Shown: positions 1 through 31,910, numbered from the stretch's first letter. The stretch is 64,000 nt of DNA from Hemibagrus wyckioides (GCF_019097595.1 NC_080710.1:6717780-6781779), one strand, 5' to 3'. The notes: generated from the sequence alone by a model not told the origin. Numbers and translations: made by a program.

Positions 1-468
1 TGAATTCCTATGAAAATTATACAAAATCTGTGTGTGTGCGCGCTGGTGGAACCTTCTGCCAGGAGGGTGAAGAGTACGAGATGGGTAAAGGTCCACCAGG
101 TTGCCCACTATTGCCACTAAGGTGGTGAAGATTGGGTGTGTGTGTGTGTGTGGGGGGGGGATTTGGTTAACAACATTCAGAGAAAAGTACTATGTGTCCC
201 TTATGTATACAGGAGCTCATAGTCTTCTGTGATTGGCTAGTGCCACTTGATTGCTAAAGGGAGGTAGAGTATACCCCCCCCCTGAAATTGGGCAAAAGTT
301 TTTCTGTTGCGCTTATAGCATTTCCAATATAACTGTAAAGAACAACAAATAAACAGAAACACAAGAAACTGATAAAAGTACAAGTGTGTGATTACATTCT
401 GTAAAAGACATTAAAATTGGTGCAATTCATTGAGTCCACATGAATTTCTGAAATTTTTGCTGTGCTAG

Positions 469-19661
<19,193 letters not shown>

Positions 19662-20823
19662 AGAAAATGATGGAGATATACAAGCCATGTTCCTGAACCA
19701 ATTTTAAATGATCAATCTGACTTGAACTGACTTTTTAATACGTTTCAATTTTTTCACATTCAAGCTGTATTACATTCATTCCTACGGAGTAGTTAAATGT
19801 GTTTCTGTAGTAGTTTCCATGTGTTTCCATTGGCATTAGAAACTTTATGTAACTTTGTTCCTTTGCATCAAGTCTAATAGTGTGCTTTTGTTGCCACTGC
19901 ACTGCAGTTTGAACAAATTGGGCAATGCAAATAATGTGATGAAGTTTAGCTTTATGTAAATGAGAAGTTATTAGGTAACTACCACCCTTACTGTGAAACA
20001 TTTTGTGGCTATCTGACCATTCACTTATATGTACCATGCCTCCCCTTTTGCTGTTGCAAGAGCCTGCACTTATCTGGGAATGCCTTCCACTATATAGTGG
20101 AAGGTGGCTGTGGAGATTTGTGTCTGTTCAGCCAGAAGAGTATTAGTGAGGTCAGGTACTGATGTCAGGTGAGAAGACCCTGGTGCATAGTCAACCCTAA
20201 GATGTTCAATGGGGTTGTAGTCAGGGCTTAGGCTATTTGAGTTCCCCCACATCAGCCTTTGCAAGCTAGGTCTTTATGGATCTTGTTTTTGTTCATGCAA
20301 CGTTATCAGATGAAACCGGTTTAGAGCATTTAATTCCAGGTATAGGGAAATATTAACGCTAAAGTATACAAAGAATTTCTAGACAAGTCTCCGCTTACAA
20401 GTTTGTGGTAACAGGGGAAGGCCTACATATGTGTGAGGTCAGATGTCCACATACTTTAAAGGCATATAGTGTAAATAACTATGTAAGCAGTAAATAACAA
20501 AACACCAGAAAACAATACATTGTTAGCATTTACTAATTAATTCTAATGTTTAACTAATGTACAAAGCATAAACAGAGATGCAATAAATAAATATATAAAA
20601 TAAATAATTGCAGATTCATAAGTTAGCAAGTGTTGCTCTATATGTTTTTGTGTGTGTGTCATTTATATTCCATATATAATCTATATTTGCACAGAATAGG
20701 AAAGCTGTCAGGTACATGAGCTGTCATAGTGATATTGTACTGTCATGGTTTTGATTCTCATTGATTTGTAGCACATGCTGCATGATTATTTAAACAGGTC
20801 CATGATATGAGGTGAATAATAAA
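19662..20823 (+). other. rmc1: Probable rmc1 3' UTR region, end uncertain
   Basis: The DNA downstream of the rmc1 stop has no clear exon. AATAAA signals occur at 20582-20587 and 20818-20823. Either could end the message, and the true end could be earlier. The family-B MITE at 20041-20471 lies inside this interval, so a long 3' UTR would contain it. Confidence 0.35.
20041..20471 (-). mobile_element. Tc1-derived MITE (family B), antisense
   Basis: The minus strand carries a worn SPDYNPIEHL block and LTNTLLAEQTQIS, the C-terminal end of a Tc1 transposase like that at 30646-31677. The right end is 'gtccacatactttaaaggca' then tatagtg, with TA at 20472-20473. A 22-bp palindrome (ccttccactatatagtggaa plus gg) lies near 20082-20103. 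The left end is uncertain. Confidence 0.65.
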
Positions 20824-21394
20824 GACCTACCTTTTCATCAAGCACTTGAGTTTGAACTATTCCATATATTATATGAAAATGTTTTGTGTTTGCTTTCATG
20901 TCGTACTGTCATGAAAAAAGATTTTCGGTAACTGGAGTAGTAGTGGAACATTTGAAACAGGATGGAACCAGTCCCAATTCTACTGATCTGTTAAAGGTCT
21001 TTGTGATGATGTCTGCTTAGGGTGTGGCCTCTGAGCCCTAGTGCTTCGTTTATTCTGATTGGCTTCTGATTCTGATTGGCTTTTCACTTGCCCCACAAAC
21101 TTGCAGCTCTCCCAAACGTATGTGGGACAGCCAGACTTATGTGCACCATGTAGTCCTGGTACCACCAGTACAGAACCACTTTTCTCTGCCACCTGCAGTG
21201 CATTCATCTCAGTCCTGTTTTTGACAATTTGGAATAATTATCAAAAACACTGAAAACTTTGACAAGTTTGACAATCAATTCTAAGGACACCTCCTTGATT
21301 TTTTACTCAAATGGCTGTATGATTTGCTGATGTGGACTTTAACTGTTTTCACTTAAATAGTTTCAGAGGCTTTTATATTTATTCCATTAAATAT

Positions 21395-21590
21395 TATCTG
21401 TATAGCTTTTTTAACAAGGGATATTGACGTGAAGCAGCTTTACAACTGTATAAATTTACCATAAAATTAGGTTAAATTTATCCCTAATAAGCCAGCTAGA
21501 GTCGATGGTAGCAAGGAAAAACTCCCTACGATGATATTAGGATGAAACCTTGAGAGGAACCAGACTCATCTTAGTTACAGTGGTTATTGC
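21395..21590 (-). mobile_element. L2-like LINE 3'-end fragment, antisense
   Basis: The blocks 'tccctaataagccagc', aaggaaaaactccctacgat and 'gaaaccttgagaggaacc' also occur, in the same order, at 29100-29190 and 41455-41530. They are the conserved 3' UTR of a LINE family read on the minus strand. Confidence 0.65.
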
Positions 21591-21917
21591 AATTATTTAA
21601 AAAACAAAACAAAACTATATGGTCAAAAAATTTCAACTGCATAACTATAACATGAAGACTGTCTTGCTGAAGTTAACAGATTTTGGCTTCAACCCAGCAT
21701 CTTGCATACTTTGTACACTTCAGGATCAGATTGCAGTCTATGATTGATCAATTATATCAAGCAGATGCTAATGAACATCAATTACATACGTAGGTTGAAA
21801 CACATTCATTAACTAAAACAGGAACTGCTGTGTACAAGCTTAAACTGGGTGAGAAACAGCCAAACTGCTACTAATGTGAGGTTGTGGAATTCAGTTTCAT
21901 ATCACAGGTCATACACC

Positions 21918-22190
21918 ATGGCAAGACTGAGCAGAGCAACAAGACATAAGGTAGTTATACTGCATCAGCAAGGTTTCTCCCAGGCATAGATTTCAGAGCA
22001 GACTGGGGTTGTCAGCCAAGGAAACTTAATGCAGCAGATGAAAGACATGGCTACTTCCTTTAAACATCGGATGTTCAGCAGCAAAGAACTGGTGGAAACC
22101 AGTGGGACCCAGGTACACCCATTTACTGTCCGGGGAAGTCTGGCCAGAAGTGATCTTCATGGAAGAATTGCCATATCTCCGATGTGGAAA
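21918..22190 (+). pseudogene. Tc1 transposase N-terminal fragment (another family)
   Basis: It begins MARLSRATRHKVVILHQQGF, then has a stop and an internal deletion. It resumes with VETSGTQVHPFTVRGSLARS and LHGRIA, the end of the DNA-binding domain. The catalytic part is missing. The start is characteristic of a distinct fish Tc1 family. Confidence 0.75.
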
Positions 22191-22605
22191 CAAGGCTAAA
22201 CGACTCAACTACTCAACAACTCAACTCCAGTGGAGCCTCAAAAATTGCAGGGCAGTGGTGTCCAAAGAGCTCCTTGTAGCACTGCCCGATCATATTCACC
22301 CCCAAAACACCAGACACTTAAGCATACAAGACAGAAAGATCCCTGACCCCCCCTTCCAGACAGCTTTCAGATCCCATTGCATCTACAGTTATTCCTGTTG
22401 GATTTGGTTTGTCCTTCATGGTGTTCTGCTGACATTATTCTGGATACAGTGGCTCAGAATTCACTACAAGTCTGTGACTAAGACTTGCTCTGCCCTTGCT
22501 TAGGTAATGTAAAATCAGTAAAGATTGCCATGCATATGTAGGCATAGACCTCCAACACTATATTAGCCAGTGTTTCAGTTTCATTGTCTAAACCCTGTGG
22601 ATATA

Positions 22606-23120
22606 CATCAATCAGCCATAACGTTAAAAGCACCTGTGTAGGGCCTCTTTGTTACATCATAACATGTCATATCATAACAGCTTTGACCCAGCTAGACATG
22701 GACTCCACAAGACCTCTGAAGGTGTGCTATGGCATCTGTTACCAAGGCATTAGCAGCAGATTCTTTTAAGATTCCTTTAAGTTGTGAGGTGGGGCCTCCA
22801 TGGATTGAACTTGTTTGTCTTGCAAATCTTCTCAATCAGATGCATTATCCAATGGCAGAAGCCACTGTTGCAATGACCAAGAAAACTGGTTTAGGTAGGT
22901 GGTTTGTGTCAAAGTAACGTACACATGAATGCCAGGTTTCCCAGCAGAAAATTGGCCAGAGCATCACACTGCCCAGAGTCCACCAGTTTGCCTTCTTCTC
23001 ATAGTGCATTTTGGTCCCATGTCTTCCCCTGTAAGTGACGTATAAGCACCTAGCTGTCCACATGAATTAAAAGAAAATGTTATTCATCAGCCCAGGCCAC
23101 CTTCTTCCATTGCTACAATG
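22606..23120 (-). mobile_element. Tc1 family-A copy, antisense, degenerate
   Basis: The left end catcaatcagccataacgtt follows TA at 22604-22605 and matches the family-A end. Antisense transposase relics follow: 'catggactccacaagacctc', 'ttgtgaggtggggcctcc', then 'gaatgccaggtttcccagca'. A minus-strand frame at 22845-23063 retains YRGRHGTKMHYEKKAN and SVMLWPIFCWET, matching the catalytic region around WAMFCWET of other copies. Confidence 0.7.
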
Positions 23121-23399
23121 TCTAATGCATGTGTAGAAAGCGTTAGTGTACACTAGAGCAAATAAACCAAAATGTAAGGCATAGACGAAATACTAATAAC
23201 AGGCAGAGATAAGTAATTAGGCTAAGGCAAGAACTCAGAAAGCTAGGAAACAGAAACAAAATTTAAAACAAGAGATCTAAACATGAAACAGGAAAGTGAG
23301 GAACAAAGCTTGGTACAGTGCATTTGCTAAGAAACAACACTGACACAACTAAGACATACACATTTGTAGATATATGCATGTTTATAAAGTACTATATAC

Positions 23400-24660
23400 A
23401 GAATGCTGATTAGGGTGAGAGGTGTCTGATAATGCCTTTCACCCTCTGCAGGCAGTGTTTCTTGTAAATGCTTTTGATAGTGGGTACCTGAGTTTCAGTG
23501 ATTCACTGGTTGTTTTTCACCACTCACTAAAAGGTTTTTCGATCTGTTGCAATACAGTTGCCATACCAGACTGAGATGCAGCTTGTGATGATAATCTCAA
23601 TGGTCGAGTGGTAAATGTTCACCAGAATATTGGAGCACAGATAGGCCATTTTCAGTCTCCTCAGGAAACAAAGGTGATGTTGTGCCTTTTTAACCAGAAA
23701 GGAAGAGTTTAGGGACCAGGTGAGGGCCTCAGAGATGTGGACCCTAAGGAACTTAAATTTGGGTACACACTCAACAGCAGGTGTTTATGTCAGTGTGCGT
23801 GATTCCCGGCCGATCTGAAGTCCACAATGACCACCATCACTTTCCTGGTGTTGAGTTAGTAAGTCTGCAAACTTGATAATGCTCTTGGAGGCATGCATGG
23901 GTATGCAGTCATGGGAGAATGGGGACTATAAGAGAAGGGACAATATGCATCTCTGGGGAATGCCAGTGTTGAGGGTGAGGCTGGAAGATGTGAGGTTGTC
24001 CAGTCTGACAGACTGTGGTCTGTTTGTGAGAAAGTCCAGGGTCCAAGTATTGATCCCAAGCTGTTTAAGCTTCAAAAAAACCTTGGACCTTTTTGACTGT
24101 ATTAAATGCTAAAGTAAAACCAATGAATAGCATCCTGGAATAAGTGTTGTGGTTGTTCAGCTGAGTCATAACAGAATGGAAGATTGAATGGAAGAATGGA
24201 AGGAACAGAATGGAGTGTGGAGATTGCTCCAACTGTTGACCTTTTGGGGCAAAAAGCAAACTGGTGTAGATCTAGAGTGCGAGGCACTCACACAATGTTA
24301 GCTGACTTAAAGCAGGTCTACAGTGGACTGGGCAGCAAATTCACTCCATTCAGTGTGTGAGAACTGCTGCTGTAAGTGGTATCAGCCCCATCCAGCCAAT
24401 TTTTAACAGTGGTGACACGTTTGATGAATGGAGAGTATTTTGTTGATTGTCCCAGGTGGGGGAGAAGTGTGACATTGTAAGCATCAGCCACACTTGTGTA
24501 TACATGGTCCAAAGTTTTATGTCCTATAATGAAACAGGATACATTCTGTTGCCCCTTTGGCAGGTTGATTAAAATCCTCAGTGACAATAAGGACCCTGTC
24601 AGGATGCACTGTCTGAAGATCATAGCAGTTCTTTCATAGCTATGTTAGCCTTTGCATCCA
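23400..24660 (-). mobile_element. L2/Rex1-type LINE reverse-transcriptase fragment, antisense
   Basis: Read on the minus strand, the segment gives worn coding text. HDCIPMHASKSIIKFAD (the start of the reverse-transcriptase YADD box, which is lost) is followed by LNTRKVMVVIVDFR and pieces of the C-terminal region. Frames are broken throughout. The clade is uncertain; this layout is usual for non-LTR elements of fish. Confidence 0.6.
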
Positions 24661-24974
24661 GGGGAACATACACTGCTACTACAACAATGCATGGGAACTA
24701 AAAGGCACTGAATAATCAGGTATTGAAGATCAGCAGAGCAATGGGAACCAACAGTGACAGAGACTGTACATATGCACTAGTTCTTCACAGTGGGCTATAA
24801 AAAAAACAAAAACAAAAATCACAAGAATTATCACATGGAACACAGAATAACATGCAAACACAGTCAATGCACTTTACCAAAACAGCAAAAATGATCATTT
24901 TCTCCATAATTTTGAATTTCAGTTCAGCAGATATGTAGATATGTTTGAATTTGATTTATTAATCTTGCTCATTC

Positions 24975-25220
24975 CTAGGCTTCCTGGTGGTCCAGTGACA
25001 GTGTCCCACGCTCTCATTGCTCATCACTCCAGGTTAGATTCCCAGACAGGGCGCCACCCCAGGAGTCAACTCTCAATGCCTTTCCCAAGCCTTTTAGGGA
25101 GGATTGTGACAGGAAGGGCATCCGGTGTAAAACCTGTGCCAAATCATGCTGGTCGATTGATCCGCTACAAACAGCGGACTCTGCAATTGTGCAGGACAAA
25201 TGCTGAGACAAAAAAAAAAA
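24975..25220 (+). mobile_element. tRNA-derived SINE with A-rich tail
   Basis: A B-box-like 'ggttagattccc' is followed by 'gggaggattgtgacaggaag', 'catccggtgtaaaacctgtg' and 'gatccgctacaaacagcgga', ending in an A12 run at about 25208. This block order is typical of a SINE family common in fish. Confidence 0.65.
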
Positions 25221-25299
25221 AACTTTCTCATTCCTGAAACCTGTACAATAAACACTGGGATGTTGGTTTCTGGACAAAACACACCTGTCCACTCTTCAT

Positions 25300-28230
25300 T
25301 TACTCTTATGTCTTATTTAAGCAATGGGTTACAAGCCATTTTTGTTTAGAGAGCATTTATGTTCCATCCAATTAAAGCATTGAATGGACACACAGGCATT
25401 AGTGGCTTTAGTGGAGATTTTTACACAGGCTAAAATATTTATTCATTTGAATCGATAAAATATTGAAATTAACTAAGACTGATAAATAATATAGACAATT
25501 TTTAAAACATTTCATTGTCACATTTTAATGAATTTTTTTTATGAATAAATTAATGCAATCACCTGTGGTTTGCAAATACTATATTTTAATATTTAATATT
25601 TTAATTATAACAAATATAAATATAATAAAACCAACATAAGGATAATTATTATCTAACTACAACTGGGCCTAACCAATTGGGTGGAAATTAGCCAGTTCAT
25701 TTCCAAATGATCATGCTGCTAAGGTCCCAAAAGTTTATGGCCTTTGATATTAAAGAGATAATAAAAAAACTTTTTGGCAACATTTTAACAGCAGTATTGT
25801 AGATGTGGATACAAAAAAGAACATCCAGGGACTGAGGAATGTTTTTAAGGCTTGGCCATAAATATATGAATCAGCTTGCAATGTTTAGGGTGTGAAATAC
25901 ACACATTACAGATCATGTAATCTCCATTACTAAATTTGGTGAATTTGGGTCTCCAGAGTGATAAAATAAACATACTTATTAGGCCCTGGTGTTCCAAAAT
26001 AACAAACTCTCAGATGTCTTGGAAATGAACTCGAAAGAACAAACACACAAATAAGACAGGAGACTGACACATACATACATACATACATACTCATAAAAAA
26101 AGCAATGAAAAATGTGAATTATCATTTTATTAATTCATATACCTTTCTGTTTCCTTTCATTTTATTAACAAATATTTGTTACTACCACACTTTTATCTGA
26201 CAACCATACATGTAAATGCTACTTTTGTGGTATAAATGAGAAAATGGTGAGAAATGATGTCCATTAATGCAGTGCTGTTTTAATAACTTATATGGTTGTT
26301 TAGAATTTGCCTTTTTTACTTTAATTGTTATGCTGGGGGTGTGCTGTTATGTGTATGGTCTGGGTGTGACAATTAGACATCAGTGATTTGCATAATCTGA
26401 TTGGGGAACCTACAAAATTGATTTGATCATATGTGTAACATCTATTGGAATATGCATAAACTCCTCATTTAAATAAATTGACATTAAAAATTTAACCTCA
26501 AGTGATTGTTTTTACATTTATCTCTTTATCAAGATACAGTATAGAAGTTCACTATATGGTACTCCATAGGATTATATTAATTAAACACAGTCTGGCATTT
26601 GTTGAACCTGGGCTATATTATTTTATTTTTAATTTTAATTACTTTGTCTCTTCATCTGCTTATACATGGGGTCTGCTGCATCAGCCTGAACACTTTTGTC
26701 TGGCTCACTCCCATATACCTTTATGAGCACCATCTGTTAATAACTATGCCCATAGATAACATTTTGCACACTATGTTAGCCATTTTTGTAGTCTCTGTCA
26801 TTAAAACTTTTGCTGAACACTGAAAAGCTCAGGAAGAATAAATAATGGACTGTGGGAAGAGCTGCATAATTTTGGGCTGCTTGGGACCACAATATTGCCT
26901 GATGCTGCTGGCTGAGATAAAGGTCATAAGAAATGGTCTGTGAAGCATGGTGAGTCAGCATCCTTGTTAGGCTAAAGGCTAACCCTAGGCACCCTTTTTT
27001 CTCTCTAATGTTACCTCTTTCAACAATTAAATGGACTTCCTCAGACTAGAGTTAAATTACCCAGTGTGAATTCCATGACTGCAGGTTTTCGTTTTTTAAG
27101 GAAATGTGGCTCAATTGCAACATTCTGTTAAGTCATTAAGCTAGCAATGCTAACCCCACATATTGTTGACAGGATAGCAGCACTGTTGTAGACTTGCAAC
27201 AGTTATCAATGCGTTTACACAAACAACGATTGTTGAATGAATACTCTTGTGGCCTCAACTTGCTGTTTGTCACTGGTGGAGTTTATGACTGTGAAGTGAT
27301 GGTCTTACTACCTGCACCAAGAGTTTGGCACTGTGCTGAGTGTTGAGATGTACATTCCAAATGGCACCAATGTAAGTCCAAGTGCTAACATCACTCTACA
27401 GGGTTATTTGGAACTTACAGACAGCACACCCCAATGGATTTTTTTTTTGTCACTGGGAATTTTAATGAAGTTGAAAACTAAAGTCAGTATTGCCAGCCTT
27501 TGGTACAAACACTTTAGACCTTGTTTATACAAACATTAACAATTTTACAAGGCTACATCCCCTCCTCTACCTTGGCTATATCTCTGTTACGCTAATCCCA
27601 GCATACAGACTGTAACAAATTCTCCTTTACAACCTCCAATAAGAATGACACAATTTCTTTAAAGGAACTACATTTAAGTTTATGAGTAAAATTACCATTA
27701 CCTCCAAATAGAAATAAACATGAAATCCCTTCCCCACATTAGCAAAACATAATATTTCTGTCAAACAATATAAGGTCTAACTTTGCAAGGGTTTCGATAC
27801 ATTAACTTTTGCGCCACAGAAGTGATAAAGGAAAACATGTCTCTCATGTGGCCGTGTCACAAAACTAATCCTGAAATGTATTAATCCGGTTCTGAAATGG
27901 GTGAGAACCTGGTGTGAGGGAGCCATCTCAGCACCTCAGGACTGTTTTGGGCATAAAGACTGGAATATGCAAATCTGTGGTGTATGTATGTAGCTAACAT
28001 GATACCACAGCCTTGCAGGAATACACCGCAGTGGTAAGGATCTGCACCTGTGCTGGATTGTTCTAACATGTCTTTTGTTTGCACTGAGCTGGAGAAAAGA
28101 TAAAGTGGGGAGAGAATACACTGAAAACCATATAATTCATGACTGTGCTGCAAAGTACAGTTTAAATCACATCACCATATTTGCTGAGACACTACATTTG
28201 TGGGCCTCATCAGTAACAGTGACTGACAAG
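25300..28230. other. Intergenic DNA, nothing recognised
   Basis: AT-rich sequence with a short CATA repeat at 26069-26090. I recognise no exon, transposase, RT domain or RNA gene. The open frames here are short and overlap on both strands without any known motif. Confidence 0.5.
26069..26090. repeat. (CATA)n microsatellite
   Basis: Five to six CATA units in intergenic DNA. Confidence 0.85.
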
Positions 28231-28239
28231 CCCCCACTC

Positions 28240-28900
28240 CCAATTTCATCACCTACTTCAGAGTGAAAGTGGAGGGCTTTCTGACCAGCTGCCACACGGT
28301 GTGATATGGGAACTTGATGACCCCTGACTGCAAGACCCTACAGCAAATTGTGACAACAGCTGAAAAGATCATTGGGGACACTCTTTGTACCATCAACACC
28401 TCATACAACAACCACGGTATCTGCAAAGCCACCAGCCACCTTCTCATGTAATCTTCACCCTCCTGCCATCTGGCAGAAGGTACAGGAGCATCTGTGCCAC
28501 CACCAGCAGATTGTGCATAAGTTTCTTCATGAGGAGTACTCAATGTCCTGACTTAATACCACAGTACATCTGCACTTTACAATGCTGTATAGGCACTTTT
28601 TTTAAAAATGGAACTTGTTTTTGCTCCCAATATTGGTTCTATATTTAATACTAGTAGTATTAATATTAGTACACTGCACAATAGTTTACAATTAAAAACC
28701 CAAGTGCTGTGTATTTATTGTCCTGTGTATCTATTGTTCTGTACTGTGTTTTAATTGTTCTGCACTCAGCACATTGTTCTGCATTTTGTTTATACTATGT
28801 TATACTTTAATTTGCACTTTATGTAGTCCTGCGAACTGTTATGTTACGTCATGGCCCTGGAAAAATGGCATTTCATTCTAATATACACGAAAGTTTGAGT
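28240..28900 (+). mobile_element. Rex1/L2-type LINE 3' end, sense
   Basis: The plus strand encodes worn text near 28310-28550: TSYNNHGICKATSHL, then LLPSGRRYRSICATTSRLCI and SFF. This is the 'LPSGRRYR' C-terminal motif of such LINEs. A 3' UTR rich in 'ttgttctg' and 'atttgcacttt' repeats follows, ending 'aatggcatttcattctaata'. Confidence 0.65.
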
Positions 28901-28985
28901 TTAGCTAGGTAAAATAAAATTATATCAATAATCTTAAGAGATTTAAACTTTTGTTAATTCTAGAGGGTTCTGAAACAGTTGACAG

Positions 28986-29086
28986 TTATATTATATTATA
29001 TTATATTATATTATATTATATTATATTATATTATATTATATTATATTATATTATATTATATTATATTATATTATATTATATTATAT
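28986..29086. repeat. Pure (TTATA)n pentanucleotide array, about 20 copies
   Basis: An uninterrupted 101-bp run of TTATA units directly beside the LINE 3' end at 29095. Confidence 0.97.
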
Positions 29087-29546
29087 CTCTATTTCTAAGT
29101 TAAGTTAATATTTATCCCTAACATTTATTCCTAATAAGCAAGTCTGAGCCTGAAGAAACCTTGAGAGAAACCAGGCTCCAAAGGGAACCTCACCCTCATT
29201 TGTGTGACACTGGACAGTAAATGATGTAAATCTGAATAATGTCCTTTCTACTGTTTAATAACTGTTTATATGAAAATGGAATTGTGCAACGAAGAGCTCC
29301 TGAGAAACTAATAGGTCTGCATAATTTCTGAGTTCATTATAGACGTAGCACTAATTCCTTCTTGCCAAAAGATGGAGTGATAGACTGAGTGGTTCTATCC
29401 ATTGCAGTCCCCTGGGTCACAGGCTGTCCACGCAGATCTATCGCCAGGAGCAGCAGAGTTTCTGGATGGATCAGGCAGGTCTGGAAAGAAGAAGCAGTCA
29501 CACTGGAAACCCAGAACACTGGGAGCTTAGGAGTAGGATGTATAGC

Positions 29547-29547
<1 letters not shown>

Positions 29548-29584
<37 letters not shown>
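29548..29584. repeat. (GA)n microsatellite
   Basis: About 18 GA units inside the LINE 3' region. Confidence 0.95.
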
Positions 29585-29589
<5 letters not shown>

Positions 29590-30563
29590 TGGAAAAAGAA
29601 AGAGAAACAAAAAGAGATAGAAAAATATTAGGTATACTTGTGAGCATGTGATGGTTAAAGACAATGTACATTATGTGTAAAGACAGGGACTCCAGCAAGA
29701 CCAGCTATGACAGCATAACTAAAAGGGAGAGCCAGAAGGTGACAGACATGAGAGCTTCTTGGGACATAAAGCGTCCAACCACTTCACAGTCAGCAAACCT
29801 GAGCGACTTGTGAGAGTGGTAAGACGACAGTATCCAAACATCCCAGTACCACCAGTACTCTATGCCCATGAACCCTCCTGAATGTTTTATTCCCCTTAAA
29901 GATACTGATTTTACTAATTGCTTCTTCAAAACTATCAACATGCATACTGGCTTTAGATAAGAAAAACCATCCATTGAAAGCTTGACCAAACAAATGTGTT
30001 TTCAGCCTGGACTTAAACATTGAGACTGTCTGAATTCCAAATACTAATTCAAAGGCTGTTCTGTAACTGTGGGGCTTTGTAGAAAGATGAAAGATGGCTG
30101 GGAAGGGATATCTACATGAGCTTCAAATCATACACTGCAGTCAATAATCACACTAAGGTATTTTACTGCTGCACATTAAGAAACAGAAAGACCATCCACA
30201 GTTACTCTGTAATCAGAAAGCTTACTTCTGGCTGCATGTGGTCCTAGTATGAGCACTTCTGTCTTGTCAGAGTTAGCAGGGGTAGCATATATAAGAAGAA
30301 AATCAGTGGGCCTAAGACAGAACCTTGTGGAACACTGAACATAACCTTGGTATGCAAAGAGAAGTCACTGTTTAGATCTACAAACTGATAACGGTCAGTC
30401 AAATAAGAACTGAGCCAAGAGAGGGCTGTTCCTTTAACACCAACAACATGTTTTAGCCTATCAAGTAGAACAGCTTAGTGCAGCATTTGACCCCATTGAC
30501 CATACTCTTGTATCTATTGGTTATTGTTGTTTCTGCCTGATATTATCAATTTTTATATTGACA

Positions 30564-31811
30564 CACTATATTGCCAAAAGTATTCGCTCACCTGCCTTGA
30601 CTTGCATATGAACTTAAGTGACATCCCATTCCTAATCCATAGGGTTCAATATGACGTCGGTCCATCCTTTGCAGCTATAACAGCTTCAACTCTACTGGGA
30701 AGGCTGTCCACAAGGTTTAGGAGTGTGTTTATGGGAATTTTTGACCATTCTTCCAGAAGCACATTTGTGAGGTCACACACTGATGTTGGACGAGAAGGCC
30801 TGGCTCTCAGTCTCTGCTCTAATTCATCCCAAAGGTGTTCTATCGGGTTGAGGTCAGGACTCTGTGCAGGCCAGTCAAGTTCATCCACACCAGACTCTGT
30901 CATCCATGTCTTTATGGACCTTGCTTTGTGCACTGGTGCACAGTCATGTTGGAAGAGGAAGGGGCCAGCTCCAAACTGTTCCCACAAAGTTGGGAGCATG
31001 GAATTGTCCAAAATGTCTTGGTATGCTGAAGCATTCAGAGTTCCTTTCACTGGAACTAAGGGGCCAAGCCCAGCTCCTGAAAAACAACCCCACACCATAA
31101 TCCCCCTTCCACCAAACTTTACACTTGGCACAATGCAGTCAGACAAGTACCGTTCTCCTGGCAACCGCCAAACCCAGACTCGTCCATCAGATTGCCAGAT
31201 GGAGAAGCGCGATTCGTCACTCCAGAGAACGCGTCTCCACTGCTCTAGAGTCCAGTGGCGGCGTGCTTTACACCACTGCATCTGATGCTTTGCATTGCAC
31301 TTGGTGATGTATGGCTTGGATGCAGCTGCTCGGCCATGGAAACCCATTCCATGAAGCTCTCTGCGCACTGTTCTTGAGCTAATCTGAAGGCCACATGAAG
31401 TTTGGAGGTCTGTAGCGATTGACTCTGCAGAAAGTTGGCGACCTCTTCGCACTATGCGCCTCAGCATCCGCTGACCCCGCTCCGTCAGTTTACGTGGCCT
31501 ACCACTTCGTGGCTGAGTTGCTGTCGTTCCCAAACACTTCCACGTTCTTATAATACAGCTGACAGTTGACTGTGGAATATTTAGGAGTGAGGAAATTTCA
31601 CGACTGGATTTGTTGCACAGGTGGCATCCTATCACAGTTCCACACTGGAATTCACTGAGCTCCTGAGAGCGACCCATTCTTTCACAAATGTTTGTAAAAA
31701 CAGTCTGCACGCCTAGGTGCTTGATTTTATACACCTGTGGCCATGGAAGTGATTGAAACACCCGATTCTGATTATTTGGATAGGTGAGCGAATACTTTTG
31801 GCAATATAGTG
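30564..31811 (-). mobile_element. Complete Tc1 transposon with intact transposase
   Basis: The ends are exact inverted copies of about 30 bp: cactatattgccaaaagtat then tcgctcacct at the left, and the complement ending 'caatatagtg' at 31811. TA follows on the right (31812-31813); the left flank reads CA, so one base of the TA duplication has probably mutated. Total length 1,248 bp. The only gene is the transposase at 30646-31677. Inserted in the LINE relic 29095-34400. Confidence 0.93.
30646..31677 (-). CDS. Tc1 transposase, full-length and uninterrupted (343 aa)
   Basis: DDE/D transposase that would excise and reinsert the surrounding element at TA sites in the nucleus. The start [18 protein letters not shown] is chosen because it aligns with the usual Tc1 start and gives the classic 343-residue length; the frame stays open further upstream. 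Residues 1-110 hold two helix-turn-helix units separated by a GRPR minor-groove motif (59-62). The catalytic triad is visible: D154 in WSDESRF, D245 in FQHDCAPVH and E280 in [11 protein letters not shown], with exactly 34 residues between the last two (DD34E). The glycine-rich box reads [14 protein letters not shown]; many relatives have GGGS there. No stop or frameshift is visible, unlike every other transposase in this window. Whether it is expressed or active cannot be judged from sequence. Confidence 0.93.
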   Translation of the reverse strand: MGRSQELSEFQCGTVIGCHLCNKSSREISSLLNIPQSTVSCIIRTWKCLGTTATQPRSGRPRKLTERGQRMLRRIVRRGRQLSAESIATDLQTSCGLQISSRTVRRELHGMGFHGRAAASKPYITKCNAKHQMQWCKARRHWTLEQWRRVLWSDESRFSIWQSDGRVWVWRLPGERYLSDCIVPSVKFGGRGIMVWGCFSGAGLGPLVPVKGTLNASAYQDILDNSMLPTLWEQFGAGPFLFQHDCAPVHKARSIKTWMTESGVDELDWPAQSPDLNPIEHLWDELEQRLRARPSRPTSVCDLTNVLLEEWSKIPINTLLNLVDSLPSRVEAVIAAKDGPTSY

Positions 31812-31910
31812 TAATTCGTGAAGTCATTGCTGCTGCACATACAGTGCTATGAAAAGGTTTTTCACACTTAAAAGATTCAAATCATCAAACAAATTTTATT
31901 ACACAAAGAT

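Noticed and set aside
30524..31285. 253-codon plus-strand open frame
   Set aside because: It is the antisense shadow of the Tc1 transposase, which has all the catalytic motifs on the minus strand.
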